A stretch of DNA of 64,000 nt from Acytostelium subglobosum LB1 (taxonomy: Eukaryota; Evosea; Eumycetozoa; Acytosteliales; Acytosteliaceae), in NCBI RefSeq assembly GCF_000787575.1, contig NW_012236525.1:573686-637685 (forward strand). Direction: 5' to 3'. Numbering within the stretch: position 1 is the stretch's first letter; the number at the start of each line of letters is the position of its first letter. Below the pieces are notes generated by a model. It had not been told where the DNA came from. It saw only the letters and a list, made by a program, of their open reading frames with translations, and made no database searches. Shown here piece after piece: positions 22,284 through 32,040 of this stretch. Position numbers and translations under genes: made by a program.

Positions 22284-22840
22284 TTAATCGAAGAGACCCA
22301 TTCCCTGTTGGTTGTTGTAAATTGAGAGTTAAGAGGTGTGTATGGATTGTTAGTGATTGTGGACAGAGAGTTATGAACATATGTGAATGGACACTTACCA
22401 TGTCATCATCAGACTCCTCCTTCTTCTCCTCCTTCTTTGGAGCCTCCTTCTTGGCAGCAGCAGCAGCTGGGGCAGCGGCGGCGGCGGCAGCTGGGGCAGC
22501 AGCAGCAGCGACGTTGACGGTCAAGATGCTGTCAACGCTCTTCTTGGCGAAGGTAGCAACGTAGAGCTGGGCAACGTGGGTTGGGACCTTGACGCCAGCA
22601 GCGCCAGCGAGGGCGATGATGCTCTCGGCAGTGATTGGTGCCTGTGTAAGTTTGATTGATTGATGGATGATCTAGATTAGCATTTGATTGATCGAGTCAT
22701 GTGGATTGAGGATGGGATGGATATGATTGTTCGCGTATCCTCCATCCATCAATCCTTGAGTTGTGATGATGTTGTTCGAAATGTACCTGAGCGTCGTGCA
22801 AGATGAGGGTAGCGTAGTTGATGGCGAGTTCGACAGACAT
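22284..22840 (-). CDS. rplp1: 60S acidic ribosomal protein P1, three exons
   Basis: Exons 22840-22787, 22641-22399 and 22304-22284 join in phase 0 to 105 residues. The start is MSVELAINYATLILHDAQ, followed by the helical dimerisation domain (ITAESIIALAGAAGVKV) and an Ala-rich hinge. The acidic tail KKEESDDDM continues into the last exon, which encodes only GMGLFD. That C-terminal peptide is the conserved P-protein tail that recruits elongation factors to the ribosomal stalk. Codon use is strongly biased to GC-ending codons, as expected for a highly expressed gene. Confidence 0.96.
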
Positions 22841-23212
22841 TGTGATCGGTTGAGTGAGCGGGGTGCCTAACGGGATTCAGATACAAAAGGTATAGGTTCG
22901 AAAGGGTTACTTTAACACAAGGATTGCCGATTCCACTGTCCATCCATGTCTAGCATCCATCCTGCGAGTCTGCCACAGTCTCACTCACATTGAATTGAAA
23001 AAAATAAATTTAAAACATTCTTCATCAAACACATTGAAATGAAAGGAACTTCATTCAAATCATCCCCCATCTTACCTTGGCGAACCAGGGTGACAGTTGG
23101 CGCACCCACTTAACTCAATCAATCTATTGATTGCAAGTTACATTGTATACATTGCTTGTTATTACATAGTTAAATAGTTAGTATCACTTTTGAATATACA
23201 TATACATAAGAA
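22841..23212. other. Intergenic divergent promoter region
   Basis: Gap of 370 bp between the start of the P1 gene (minus) and CHMP5 (plus). Nothing beyond AT-rich promoter-like sequence is seen. Confidence 0.45.
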
Positions 23213-24166
23213 ATGAGAAGATTCTTTGGTGGTTCAAAGAATGTACCAGCTCCAACTTTGGATGAAGCTAATAAGCGTGTATGTTTGATGATGGACAACA
23301 GTTATTATATATACAAAGACAAACAAGATGCGGTATATCTAACTCAATCATTAAATGGATATCACTGCAATCAAACATATATATAGTTGGACAATAATAT
23401 AGGTGGACTTGATGAGAAGATTAGAAAGTTAGATCAAGAATTGTCAGTGTATAGACAACAATTGAAGAATACTAGACCTGGTCCAGCACAGAATGGTATC
23501 AAAGCAAAGGCAATGAGAGTATTGAAACAAAAGAAGATGTATGTTTGATTGTTTGGAACTATGAATGAATGAATAGACTGAGACTGACTGATTGAATGAC
23601 GGACAATTAGGTATGAGGCACAACGTAATCAACTTAGCCAACAATCATTCAATATGGAACAGACAAAGTTTGCAACTCAATCAATGCAGGATACGATTAT
23701 AACTGTTGGCGCAATGAAGCAAGGTGCCAAAGAGATGAAGAAACAATTCAAACAGATAGACATTGAAGATGTAGACAGTTTACAAGATGAAATGCAAGAC
23801 CTACTTGACTTTAACAATGAGATACAGGAATCAATGAGTAGAGCATACTCTACACCAGATTCATTAGACGAGACAGAGTTGGAAGCTGGTATGTATTATT
23901 ATATCTATGTTCAATGATTGATTGAATGAGTTCTAACACACAATGCATGACTACGACAGAGTTGATGTCGATGGAGGATGACTTGGAACTTGAGGAAACA
24001 CCTTCATACTTGATGGCACCATCTGCACCAACGTCAGAGCCACAAGCAGTAGATGAGTTTGGACTACCTGGTATGTATCATCACTCGCTCATTCACTCAA
24101 TCAATCATGATCACTAACCTCTTCTGTCTTCGTTCAGAGCCTGCTCATCAACACCTTGTAAACTAA
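23213..24166 (+). CDS. vps60: ESCRT-III-related protein CHMP5 / Vps60, five exons
   Basis: Exons 23213-23278, 23387-23538, 23611-23888, 23960-24070 and 24138-24166 join to 211 residues. The start MRRFFGGSKNVPAPTLDEANKR and the core blocks (GLDEKIRKLDQELSVYRQQL, TRPGPAQNGIKAKAMRVLKQ, KMYEAQRNQL, IDIEDVDSLQDEMQDLLDF, IQESMSRAY) match CHMP5/Vps60 across its length. The family acts late in ESCRT-III: it binds Vta1/LIP5 and regulates Vps4 in endosomal sorting. The basic N-terminal helices and acidic C-terminus with the final short exon (EPAHQHLVN) fit the SNF7 fold. It converges on the ribokinase gene. Confidence 0.94.
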
Positions 24167-24639
24167 AACAAAACAAAATAATAATAAATGTACATCATCT
24201 TGAAGTTATAACTTATAATCCAATTAGATAACGTTTGTGATTGATGGTGATTGGAGTTAGAGTAGGGGAAGTGAACGTTCTTCATCATCAATTTATTACT
24301 TAATTTTATTTAATTAATTATGACAAAAACGAACGAAACCAACCCATAAATCACTTGAGTGATGATTGTAACAAAGTGACGAGTTTGGTCAAACAAACAA
24401 TTCAGATATTACAGGAGTTAACTATACTAATGTATAAATAACTTCTAGATGATGACAAAAACATTGCTGATCATCCAAGCATGAGCGAAGCAATCGTCTC
24501 GGGAGGTAGTAAACTCTCGAGGCTGGTCTGACCCATATCTCTCAAAACAATTATAAAGATAAACAAACAAAACAATCATTCATCCATCCTTCTATTCAAT
24601 CAATCAATCAATCAATCTTTGACATTATAATAATGATGT
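24167..24639. other. Intergenic region between convergent genes
   Basis: Shared 3' flank of CHMP5 (plus) and the ribokinase-type gene (minus), with a CAAT tandem tract at 24597-24616. No exon seen. Confidence 0.45.
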
Positions 24640-25755
24640 TTATAGGATACCAATCAATTCTGATATTGATGGATAACTTGTTTGAGTGCCGTAGCGAGTG
24701 ACGCTGATGGCAGCCACTCGACATGCTTTGCCGATTGAGTCGCTGAGCGAATGACCTTGGGTCAGGAAGTGTGCCAATGATCCAATGAAGCTGTCTCCAG
24801 CACCAGTCGTATCGACAACTTTCAATCCATGCAACACTTCAATTGGGGCGACAATATGTTTGTAGTTGTCGATTGTTGCGCGTGATGTAAGTACAACTCC
24901 TTTAGCGCCAAGTGTCACAATGATATCTGCAATGTTTGTATGAATGCCAAGTAATCTCTGTGAAGCATGATGCACTGTCTCCAGTTTCTCAACATTGACC
25001 TCTGACTCTAAAGAGTTGGACAACATTGCCAACTCCACCTCATTCACCACCAATATATCTACAACTGTCAACAACTTCCTAAGCATCTCTTTATCACTTG
25101 TTACCGGTGATACATTAAGAATTGACTTGCACTTTAAGTATATGGATCATTAGTATTCATTCAACCAATCAATGGATATCATCATACATACCTTTTGTGA
25201 CCCTTTGGCAGTGACTAGTGCGCGGTAGGTTGTGGCTAGACTGGTTTCCAGCTGACAGAGTAGGTATGATGAGTTCTGGATTGTCTTGGCAGCATTGGCT
25301 ACGTCATCTTCGGACAAGAGGTCATTCGAACCACCGACTATTATAATGTTATTGTGACCATCCTTATCGACTGTGATTGATGCACATCCCGACGACACAC
25401 CATTCACACAAGTCACATGATCCACCGACACTCCTCTAGTTCTAAAGTTATTCAATGTATTATCACCAAACACATCATCACCAAGCTTTGTAATGATGTA
25501 CTATATTATCAATCAATCAAACATTAGATGTTGGACAGCATTGTGGGTCACCTGCTGCTGCATCTCAGGACTTACACATTTTGAACCTAGTAGTGATGCT
25601 TGTACCGCTTGATTGGCAGCCTTTCCACCGAATGATACTTTAAAGTTTGTACCCTTTATAGTCTCTCCAATGGCAGGTATTCTGTCACAGTATGTGAACA
25701 TATCCCAATTTGAAGCACCAATCAATGTTATATACTTATTGTTTGTTTCATCCAT
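24640..25755 (-). CDS. Ribokinase / PfkB-family sugar kinase, three exons
   Basis: Exons 25755-25576, 25500-25192 and 25131-24640 join in phase 0 to 326 residues. N-terminal motif ITLIGASNWDMFTYCDRIPAIGETI, substrate-lid and Gly motif KVSFGGKAANQAVQA, then KLGDDVFGDNTLNNF. The C-terminal PfkB signature with the anion hole and catalytic Asp is VVDTTGAGDSFIGSLAHFL. NVSPVTSDKEML and VNEVELAML match ribokinase more than fructokinase or adenosine kinase. Expected reaction: ATP-dependent phosphorylation of D-ribose to ribose 5-phosphate in the cytosol. Length is normal for the family. Confidence 0.92.
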
Positions 25756-26155
25756 CTCTCTCTTCCTTACTTGCTTTATACTTGACTTGATGTAACTTTG
25801 AATGAATGAATGAATGTTTATGATCTTACTTAAATGTGTGTGTTTTTGTCAATGACGCCAACAAAAAGGATATTTGCGAGCTGACTAAACTTTGTTTCCA
25901 AGATTGCTCGTGTGGCACGCCCAACTCCCTTTGAAAGGTGAGTTGAGGAAAAGGCAAGGTTGTTTGTCCAAGACCACTCGCGTCAACTGATTTTGTTTCA
26001 TTCATCCGAAGGTAATTCATTCATTCATTCGTCCAACAAACAATCATACATCATATACATAGATAGATATACACATGAATCATCAATCATATAAACATTA
26101 GTTATAACATCATACAATCATACATCATATACATAGATAGATATACAGAATAGAT
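25756..26155. promoter_or_regulatory. Divergent promoter region with a 33-bp direct repeat
   Basis: Between the ribokinase start (minus) and the glycosyltransferase-sulfotransferase start (plus). Two exact 33-bp copies lie at 26041-26073 and 26115-26147, 74 bp apart, the second ending 8 bp before the ATG. The copies contain a GATA-rich core (ATAGATAGATAT). Confidence 0.5.
26041..26147. repeat. Direct repeat pair, 33 bp each
   Basis: Copies at 26041-26073 and 26115-26147 are identical, starting CAATCATACATC and ending GATATACA. Placement directly in front of the start codon of the large transferase gene makes a 5' UTR or promoter duplication likely. Confidence 0.8.
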
Positions 26156-29100
26156 ATGATAATGAGAAGAAACAGACCAAATAGGGATATGGTCACTAGG
26201 TCATTGTTTATTGTATTGGCAATAACATTGTTTTACTTTATCTTTATTTATAATTCAATAGGAGGTACAAAGAATGATGATAGAGGAAAGGTTGAAACAA
26301 CAGTACAACCTCAAAATAAAGATTATCACGCCGACCATGCTACAAGAACATTCTTATCAAAGACATTCGATGATGATGTTGTCTATCCATGGTTGAACAC
26401 ATACTCCCCCAACAACAACAACAACAATAACAATAATAACAACAATAACAACAACAAACAACAATCATGGACAAAGGATCATTACACCGATGCAAAGACC
26501 AAGAGACGTGTGTGTATAGTGACCACAGAGATAGAGGGCCCAGTGCTGGGCGGAGGCATCGGCACGGCATACACAGCAATGGCGAAGCGTCTGAGTGAGG
26601 ACGGCCACAAGGTCACCGTGCTACTGGTTAATCGCGTCAAGAACCTGTCGGCATCACACTGGACCGCATTGTATCGAAGCAACAACATTGAGCTAGTTGT
26701 ATTAGACGTGCAGATTATGACACCCGAGGAGCTGGCCGTCGCTCAGCAACAGGCGAGCGGTGCTGGTGGCGCAGAGATGGTGCTTGGATGCACTGGCCCC
26801 TGCATCAGAAGTTACAGAACATATCAATGGCTGTCGGATCACGATGGTCAATTTGATGTGATTCACTTCCATGACAATGGAGGCATTGGATACTTCAGCA
26901 CACTGGCGCGACACCAGGGCGTAGCCCTGCTCAAGACCCTGCTGGTGGTTGGCGGTCACGGCCCGCATCTCTGGGAGAGGACAGCCAACTCGGCCAATCT
27001 AGACGATGGCAAGCACTTTGAAGTGGACTTTTTGGAGCGAAGATCGGTCGAGATGTGCGATTGGCTGATCAGCCCATCGAACTACATGCTCAACTGGATG
27101 AGGCGAAATGGATGGCAACTGCCCAAGCACTCCTATGTGCACCAGAACCTGCTGCCTGCGAACCCAGCCGATGCCCAATGGGACCAGACAGAGGCCAACT
27201 ATTATCATACGTACGACGAGATCATCTTCTTTGGACGCCTGGAGGCGCGCAAGGGATTGGACATCTTCCTGAACTGTCTCGAGAGGATATCGCATCGCCT
27301 TATCGAGGAGGACTTGCTCGTCACATTCCTTGGCGCAAACACTCGTCTCACCGAGGTCAACATGATGGCTGACAACTACATCACGTTAAAGTGCAATCGA
27401 TTGCACATCAAGTGTCGCGTGCTCCTTGGCAAGACACACACCGAGGCCATTGAGTACCTCACGCATGACAGCCAGCGTAAGTTGGTCGTGATACCATCGC
27501 CCATCGACAACTCGCCCAACACCGTGTTGGAGTGCATGACACACAGGATCGCATTCATTGCGAGCAGGGCTGGCGGCATCCCCGAGCTCATCCACCCCGA
27601 GGACCAGGAACGCGCACTGTTCTATCCCTCGGCCGGCTCGATTCAGCGCAAGATCCACGAGTCGCTAAAGACTGGCGTCGCACCCGTTCGCATGGCACAC
27701 GATGAATGGTCGCGCACCAAGACATGGAGCAACTGGCACACGATCGTCAGCAACAAGCCAATCGAGGCACCCGTCATTATCAAGGAGAGCAACAGGACCG
27801 CAACAGTCACAGTCGTGTTGGTGTACAATGGTGACAACGTCAAGCAGATCAAGAACAATCTGGTGGCACTCAGTCATCATGCCAAGACCAATGTGAACGT
27901 GCTGATCGTGACAAAGGAGGGTGCACCCGAGATTAAGCATTTCCCTGCCATGGATCTTGTCGAGATCAAGCACACGTGGGCATCAGACTTCCTCGTGTCG
28001 GACAGCACCACATTCCAACCATGGAACAGTCTCAACGTTGTAGAGCGCACTACTGGCGAGTATGTGCTGTTCGTCGATCAGTTTGACTGGCTGGCCGACC
28101 AATCGTCCCTAAGCAAGATGCTCTCAGTGGCCAATCATACCGAGGCCGACCTGATCTCCTCATCGATCGGCATGCCCGAGCTTGGAATCCACTGGAACGC
28201 CGTGTTCATCGGATGTCAAGGCATGCCTGGCATCATGTACAACTGCTATGGTGGTAACAATGTCATAATGCGTCGATCACTCCTACTACTAGTTGGCAGG
28301 AACTACACCAACAATCAGTTTGACGACGAACTTGATCATGGCGGTGCATGGGAGCTCTATGTCGAGGCCACCAACCATGGCTTCAAACTTGAGACCGTCC
28401 CCAAGACACTATTCTACACAACAAAGAAGAGTGTCGACCTGTCCACGACATACGGACAGGAGCTTCAAGTCATGAGGTTCTTTGAAGGTATGTTTATAAT
28501 CTCATCAATCAATCAATCAAGCAATCAAACTGACATCCCATCATGTACAGAGATGCTTCCACCATCACTTGGATTGGCACCAATGGCAACAAGACACTTT
28601 TTGGTGTCAAAGAGTTCATACATGGCAGAGATACTCAATATGACTCAGCGATCAAGGGAGTTGGAGTTACAATGTGCACAAGCTGCTGTCAAACCAAAGC
28701 CCAAATCAGACATTGAGGTGGAGCTGTCGGATGGCGCTGTGTTGGGCGCTGACGCTCGAACATACCAAGAGTCACGCGACCATATTGGAATGCTGTTTGT
28801 ACGTGGACATGAGAAGTCTGGAACGTCTTGGCTCAAGAAGATATTGAACCTGCACCCTAGGATCTATCTGGCTCAGCAAGAGTTCCACTTCCATCTGCTG
28901 GAGGACGCCATCGAGAAGTTCACTGATCAGCCATGGGCCGCAGCGCGCGAACCATACCTTGGCTACACCAACAAGTGGTACAAATCATTCGTTAGGAACC
29001 TTCTGCTCTCTGGCGTGTCGCCTTCGTCTGCGCCATTGATCAGCTGGACGGGCGAGAAGACCCCCTCGCCACTGGCACCCATCATATCCGGCTCCAAGTA

Positions 29101-29686
29101 TATATTGATCATTCGTGATGGCCGTGATGTGGTCGTCTCGCTGTTCTGGCACTATGTCCGTCTGGGCGGCTTTGAGAACTGGTGCGGCAATGGCAACAAA
29201 CACCTGGTCAACCCATCATACGTGTCGTCTTACAAAGAGGATCAATCGTACTTCACCAAGAACCCTGGCCTGCTGCTCGAGAAGGAGACATGCTTCCGCC
29301 ATGTGGTGCGCAGCTGGGCAAACCGTGTGCGTGCCGATCTGGAAGCCATCGCAGAGTTGGAGAAGAATCCAGTGTCTGAGGTCTACACGGTGCGCTACGA
29401 AGAGCTGCACAGGGACCCCGAAGGAGTCAGGAAGGAGATGTACGAGTTCCTTGGTCTGGACTATGGCGAGGCTGATAAGCTGACAACCGAGGACAAGACG
29501 CTGCCTGGAGGATTCAGTGACGCCGATGGAGAGGACAGCAAGACCAACAAGTTCTTCCGCAAGGGTGAGATTGGCGACTGGGCCAACTACTTTAGCTACG
29601 CAAACAAGCTGTGGTTCAAGGAGGAGGCTGGAAACGTTTTAATACAACTTGGCTACGAGTTGGACTCGTCCTGGGTAAAGGAATGA
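26156..29686 (+). CDS. Type II membrane GT4 glycosyltransferase - GT-A-like domain - sulfotransferase fusion, two exons
   Basis: Exon 1 is 26156-28487 and exon 2 28551-29686. The intron (28488-28550, 63 nt, GTATGT..TACAG) is in frame and stop-free, so an unspliced frame looks continuous; the spliced product has 1155 residues. A transmembrane anchor (about 16-35) and an Asn-rich stem come first. Residues about 116-510 are a GT4 (GT-B fold) glycosyltransferase: GGGIGTAYTAMAKRLSEDGH, FDVIHFHDNGGIGYF, IFFGRLEARKGLDIFLNCL, NTVLECMTHRIAFIASRAGG. Residues about 546-780 resemble a GT-A/GT2-type domain (TVVLVYNGDNVKQIKNNL, GEYVLFVDQFDWL). Residues about 857-1150 are a sulfotransferase with the PAPS 5'-phosphosulfate loop (GHEKSGTSWLKKIL) and 3'-phosphate site (IIRDGRDVVVSLFWHY). 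It probably works in the Golgi building and sulfating a glycan; the substrate is unknown. The middle-domain call is the least certain. Confidence 0.88.
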   Translation: MIMRRNRPNRDMVTRSLFIVLAITLFYFIFIYNSIGGTKNDDRGKVETTVQPQNKDYHADHATRTFLSKTFDDDVVYPWLNTYSPNNNNNNNNNNNNNNNKQQSWTKDHYTDAKTKRRVCIVTTEIEGPVLGGGIGTAYTAMAKRLSEDGHKVTVLLVNRVKNLSASHWTALYRSNNIELVVLDVQIMTPEELAVAQQQASGAGGAEMVLGCTGPCIRSYRTYQWLSDHDGQFDVIHFHDNGGIGYFSTLARHQGVALLKTLLVVGGHGPHLWERTANSANLDDGKHFEVDFLERRSVEMCDWLISPSNYMLNWMRRNGWQLPKHSYVHQNLLPANPADAQWDQTEANYYHTYDEIIFFGRLEARKGLDIFLNCLERISHRLIEEDLLVTFLGANTRLTEVNMMADNYITLKCNRLHIKCRVLLGKTHTEAIEYLTHDSQRKLVVIPSPIDNSPNTVLECMTHRIAFIASRAGGIPELIHPEDQERALFYPSAGSIQRKIHESLKTGVAPVRMAHDEWSRTKTWSNWHTIVSNKPIEAPVIIKESNRTATVTVVLVYNGDNVKQIKNNLVALSHHAKTNVNVLIVTKEGAPEIKHFPAMDLVEIKHTWASDFLVSDSTTFQPWNSLNVVERTTGEYVLFVDQFDWLADQSSLSKMLSVANHTEADLISSSIGMPELGIHWNAVFIGCQGMPGIMYNCYGGNNVIMRRSLLLLVGRNYTNNQFDDELDHGGAWELYVEATNHGFKLETVPKTLFYTTKKSVDLSTTYGQELQVMRFFEGMFIISSINQSSNQTDIPSCTEMLPPSLGLAPMATRHFLVSKSSYMAEILNMTQRSRELELQCAQAAVKPKPKSDIEVELSDGAVLGADARTYQESRDHIGMLFVRGHEKSGTSWLKKILNLHPRIYLAQQEFHFHLLEDAIEKFTDQPWAAAREPYLGYTNKWYKSFVRNLLLSGVSPSSAPLISWTGEKTPSPLAPIISGSKYILIIRDGRDVVVSLFWHYVRLGGFENWCGNGNKHLVNPSYVSSYKEDQSYFTKNPGLLLEKETCFRHVVRSWANRVRADLEAIAELEKNPVSEVYTVRYEELHRDPEGVRKEMYEFLGLDYGEADKLTTEDKTLPGGFSDADGEDSKTNKFFRKGEIGDWANYFSYANKLWFKEEAGNVLIQLGYELDSSWVKE

Positions 29687-30294
29687 TGTGATGGATGTCC
29701 TTTCATCATTCATTCATCCAGGCCTGCCCGAAGCATATATATCGAACAATCACATCAAATCGCACCAACACTCAAAGTGGATGGAAGAGCATTTATTTAT
29801 TGAATCAGTGCTTGGCTCGGCTTGACCAGTCTTGACAATCACTCACTACATTGTTGTAAGTTGGTTCGACTGATTGTTGGACAGTGTGTTGTTATGTGTG
29901 GAGGTGTGAGGTGTGAGTGTGATAGATTGATCAGTGGGTTGATCGAGTGTTCATTGCTGTGTGTATGTGTGATCAGGTGTGGATGGACAAACACTTGATC
30001 AATATGAGATTGTGGGGGATGATGACACAGAGATGGATCGATCTGATAATTGCCACCCTTGCCAATGACTAGTTGGATCTGTTCAGAATCCACAAAGTGA
30101 GTTACCATGAATTAGACACAAATTGTAAATTGGCCCATTCTTGTGAACCATCCATTGAACATATGAACTCAATCCAGTCCAATCATCCCTTACCATCTAC
30201 ACTACATAAGTATCATAGTAAGATGCCAATCATCATTGGATCAATCAACTAAAATAATAATAATAATTAATAATATAATAATATTATTCCAACA
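29687..30294. other. Intergenic region
   Basis: About 600 bp between two plus-strand genes. GT-rich stretches and a run of ATT/AAT triplets just before the next ATG; no exon or RNA gene supported. Confidence 0.45.
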
Positions 30295-30868
30295 ATGACC
30301 AAACATTCCAACAAACAATCATCTAATAATCAATTAATATTAATATTAATATTTATAAGTTCAATATTATTATTTTGGAATCCACAAAGAGTTGATGGAT
30401 GGTGCTTTGTAACATATACTGAAGCCAACTTTACAGGACATGCACAACAATTCCATCATCCATTCGGGGATCCAAAGTGTATTAAATTCCCCGAGGAATT
30501 AATATACAAGATGAACTCATTCACTTTTGAACCAAATAGTATTAGATGTGTCCTTACCTTATATAATCAACCAAAGTGTCATGGATCAATGGTATTCCAA
30601 ACTGATAAATCAACTCAAATATCCGAAGTCACACAAGAAATCAATCGAGCATATGGATTCCGAGTCACAGGTTGTATCGACCCTGATCGATATGAATGTT
30701 TGAAGCCACCCATGCCCCTAGAGACCCCAGCTCCAACACCTACACCATTAATACCAAATAAGCCAAACCCAACAAACTGGACAATGAACTCGACCAAGGT
30801 ATGATTGATCAATCAATCATTTAAATAAATATATATATTATTTTATTATTGTTCTTTAGACATCTTGA
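30295..30868 (+). CDS. Putative secreted Cys-containing protein, about 170 aa
   Basis: A hydrophobic signal sequence (QLILILIFISSILLFW) leads into a ~100-residue domain with five or six Cys: WCFVTYTEANFTGHAQQF, DPKCIKFP, MNSFTFEPNSIRCVLTLY, KCHGSMVFQT, YGFRVTGC. The rhythm (xYTEANFTGHA..., beta-strand-rich) is reminiscent of a beta-gamma crystallin fold but I cannot confirm it. The tail is Pro/Thr-rich (PMPLETPAPTPTPLIP). A probable last intron (30799-30859) changes the end from ..STKV to ..STKTS; without it the stop is at 30804. Highly AT-rich coding sequence. The gene converges on the next membrane-protein gene with about 50 bp between them. Confidence 0.65.
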
Positions 30869-30916
30869 TCATTCTCATAGACGAACCTGGGTGGTTTGTA
30901 ATATGAGTATCCAGTC

Positions 30917-31696
30917 TCATATTGACGTTTCGCCACGATTACGAAGACGTGGCCATATTGCAAACATTAGGAATACTGAGAGTGAGATGGTATCCACGGC
31001 CAATCCACTGACTTTGAATAGTTGCCAGAATGTGTGATTGGCAATCACAGCTCGATGTGGATACCAGATCAACTCGACGATGGTGAGCACACCCAATGGT
31101 AGACCAACATAGATGTAGTCGATCAACAAAGCCAACTCGATCAAATGATTGTTTGACTTGCCTCTCGATGGTGTGTCCCACTCGCCATCCTTGATGGCAA
31201 AGAACAGTACCCTGATCAATAGTACCACGCGGCCAAACACTGCGAATGCCTTCCAAATGACTGAGAAGAATGCCATGCCAATGCCACGACCAAGACGTAT
31301 CTCGCCCTTGAAGCAGAGCAATAGTGATGTCCACATTGCAAACAGACATCCAATGACCATGATCATTATACGGATGAAAGAGAGTATGTCCAAATCATTC
31401 GCATTTGAATAATAAGGATTGACCAATATCTTGATTGATCCACCAAGTTGTACTATATCACATAGTGTATCGACTATTCCACCCAACTGAGCAATGAGTA
31501 CCAAGAAGAATGTGATTGGTAATGCACAATCCTTTATCTTATGAAATATATATGATATTGGAGTGGCTAATGACAATATCAACAATGGTGGTATTGCTAT
31601 AGTATAATGTAATATATACCAAAAGTAATAACATATATTCCTATCTTTATCAAATACCCAACGAATGATTTCATTCAAACTATCATCGTGACTCAT
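30917..31696 (-). CDS. Six-pass membrane protein, 259 aa, unknown function
   Basis: Single exon. Six hydrophobic helices are visible: WYILHYTIAIPPLLILSLA, ITFFLVLIAQLGGIVDTL, FIRIMIMVIGCLFAMWTSLL, MAFFSVIWKAFAVFGRVVLL, LLIDYIYVGLPLGVLTIVEL and FKVSGLAVDTISLSVFLMF. Basic loops lie between helices 3 and 4 (KGEIRLGRG) and after helix 4 (DGEWDTPSRGKSNN). No family signature is recognised. Likely a dictyostelid-restricted integral membrane protein. Confidence 0.7.
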   Translation of the reverse strand: MSHDDSLNEIIRWVFDKDRNICYYFWYILHYTIAIPPLLILSLATPISYIFHKIKDCALPITFFLVLIAQLGGIVDTLCDIVQLGGSIKILVNPYYSNANDLDILSFIRIMIMVIGCLFAMWTSLLLCFKGEIRLGRGIGMAFFSVIWKAFAVFGRVVLLIRVLFFAIKDGEWDTPSRGKSNNHLIELALLIDYIYVGLPLGVLTIVELIWYPHRAVIANHTFWQLFKVSGLAVDTISLSVFLMFAIWPRLRNRGETSI

Positions 31697-32040
31697 TCTT
31701 ATTATAAATATATTATTATTATTTATATCTCTATTATCTGTATATATATCTATTTATATCTATCTAATGTTTTCAAACAATAAAGTATGATCGGTTGGAT
31801 ATTTCTAAAGATCAAGCCCAACGAAGCCTTCTCGTTGTGATCCACAAACACCCATCACTTTTTTTTTTGGTCAAAATATCCATTGAGTGCACAATCCTGT
31901 GACATCAGTCGCGTCTTTTGACTTTGATCAACCCATACCCAGGATAGACATATTCTCAAGGCTCTAAGTCATTTATGAATTGTATTGTATTGTTTACAAT
32001 GAACGAGTGATCTCATGATCAAGGTCTGATGATTATAATC
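31697..32040. other. Intergenic region
   Basis: Gap of 340 bp between the start of the six-pass membrane gene and the 3' end of the P450 gene, both minus. One T10 run near 31859; otherwise featureless. Confidence 0.4.

Noticed and set aside
22880-22960. Possible tRNA because of a GGTTCGAAAGG-like box B near 22905
   Set aside because: No matching box A at the right distance and no acceptor or anticodon stem could be paired.
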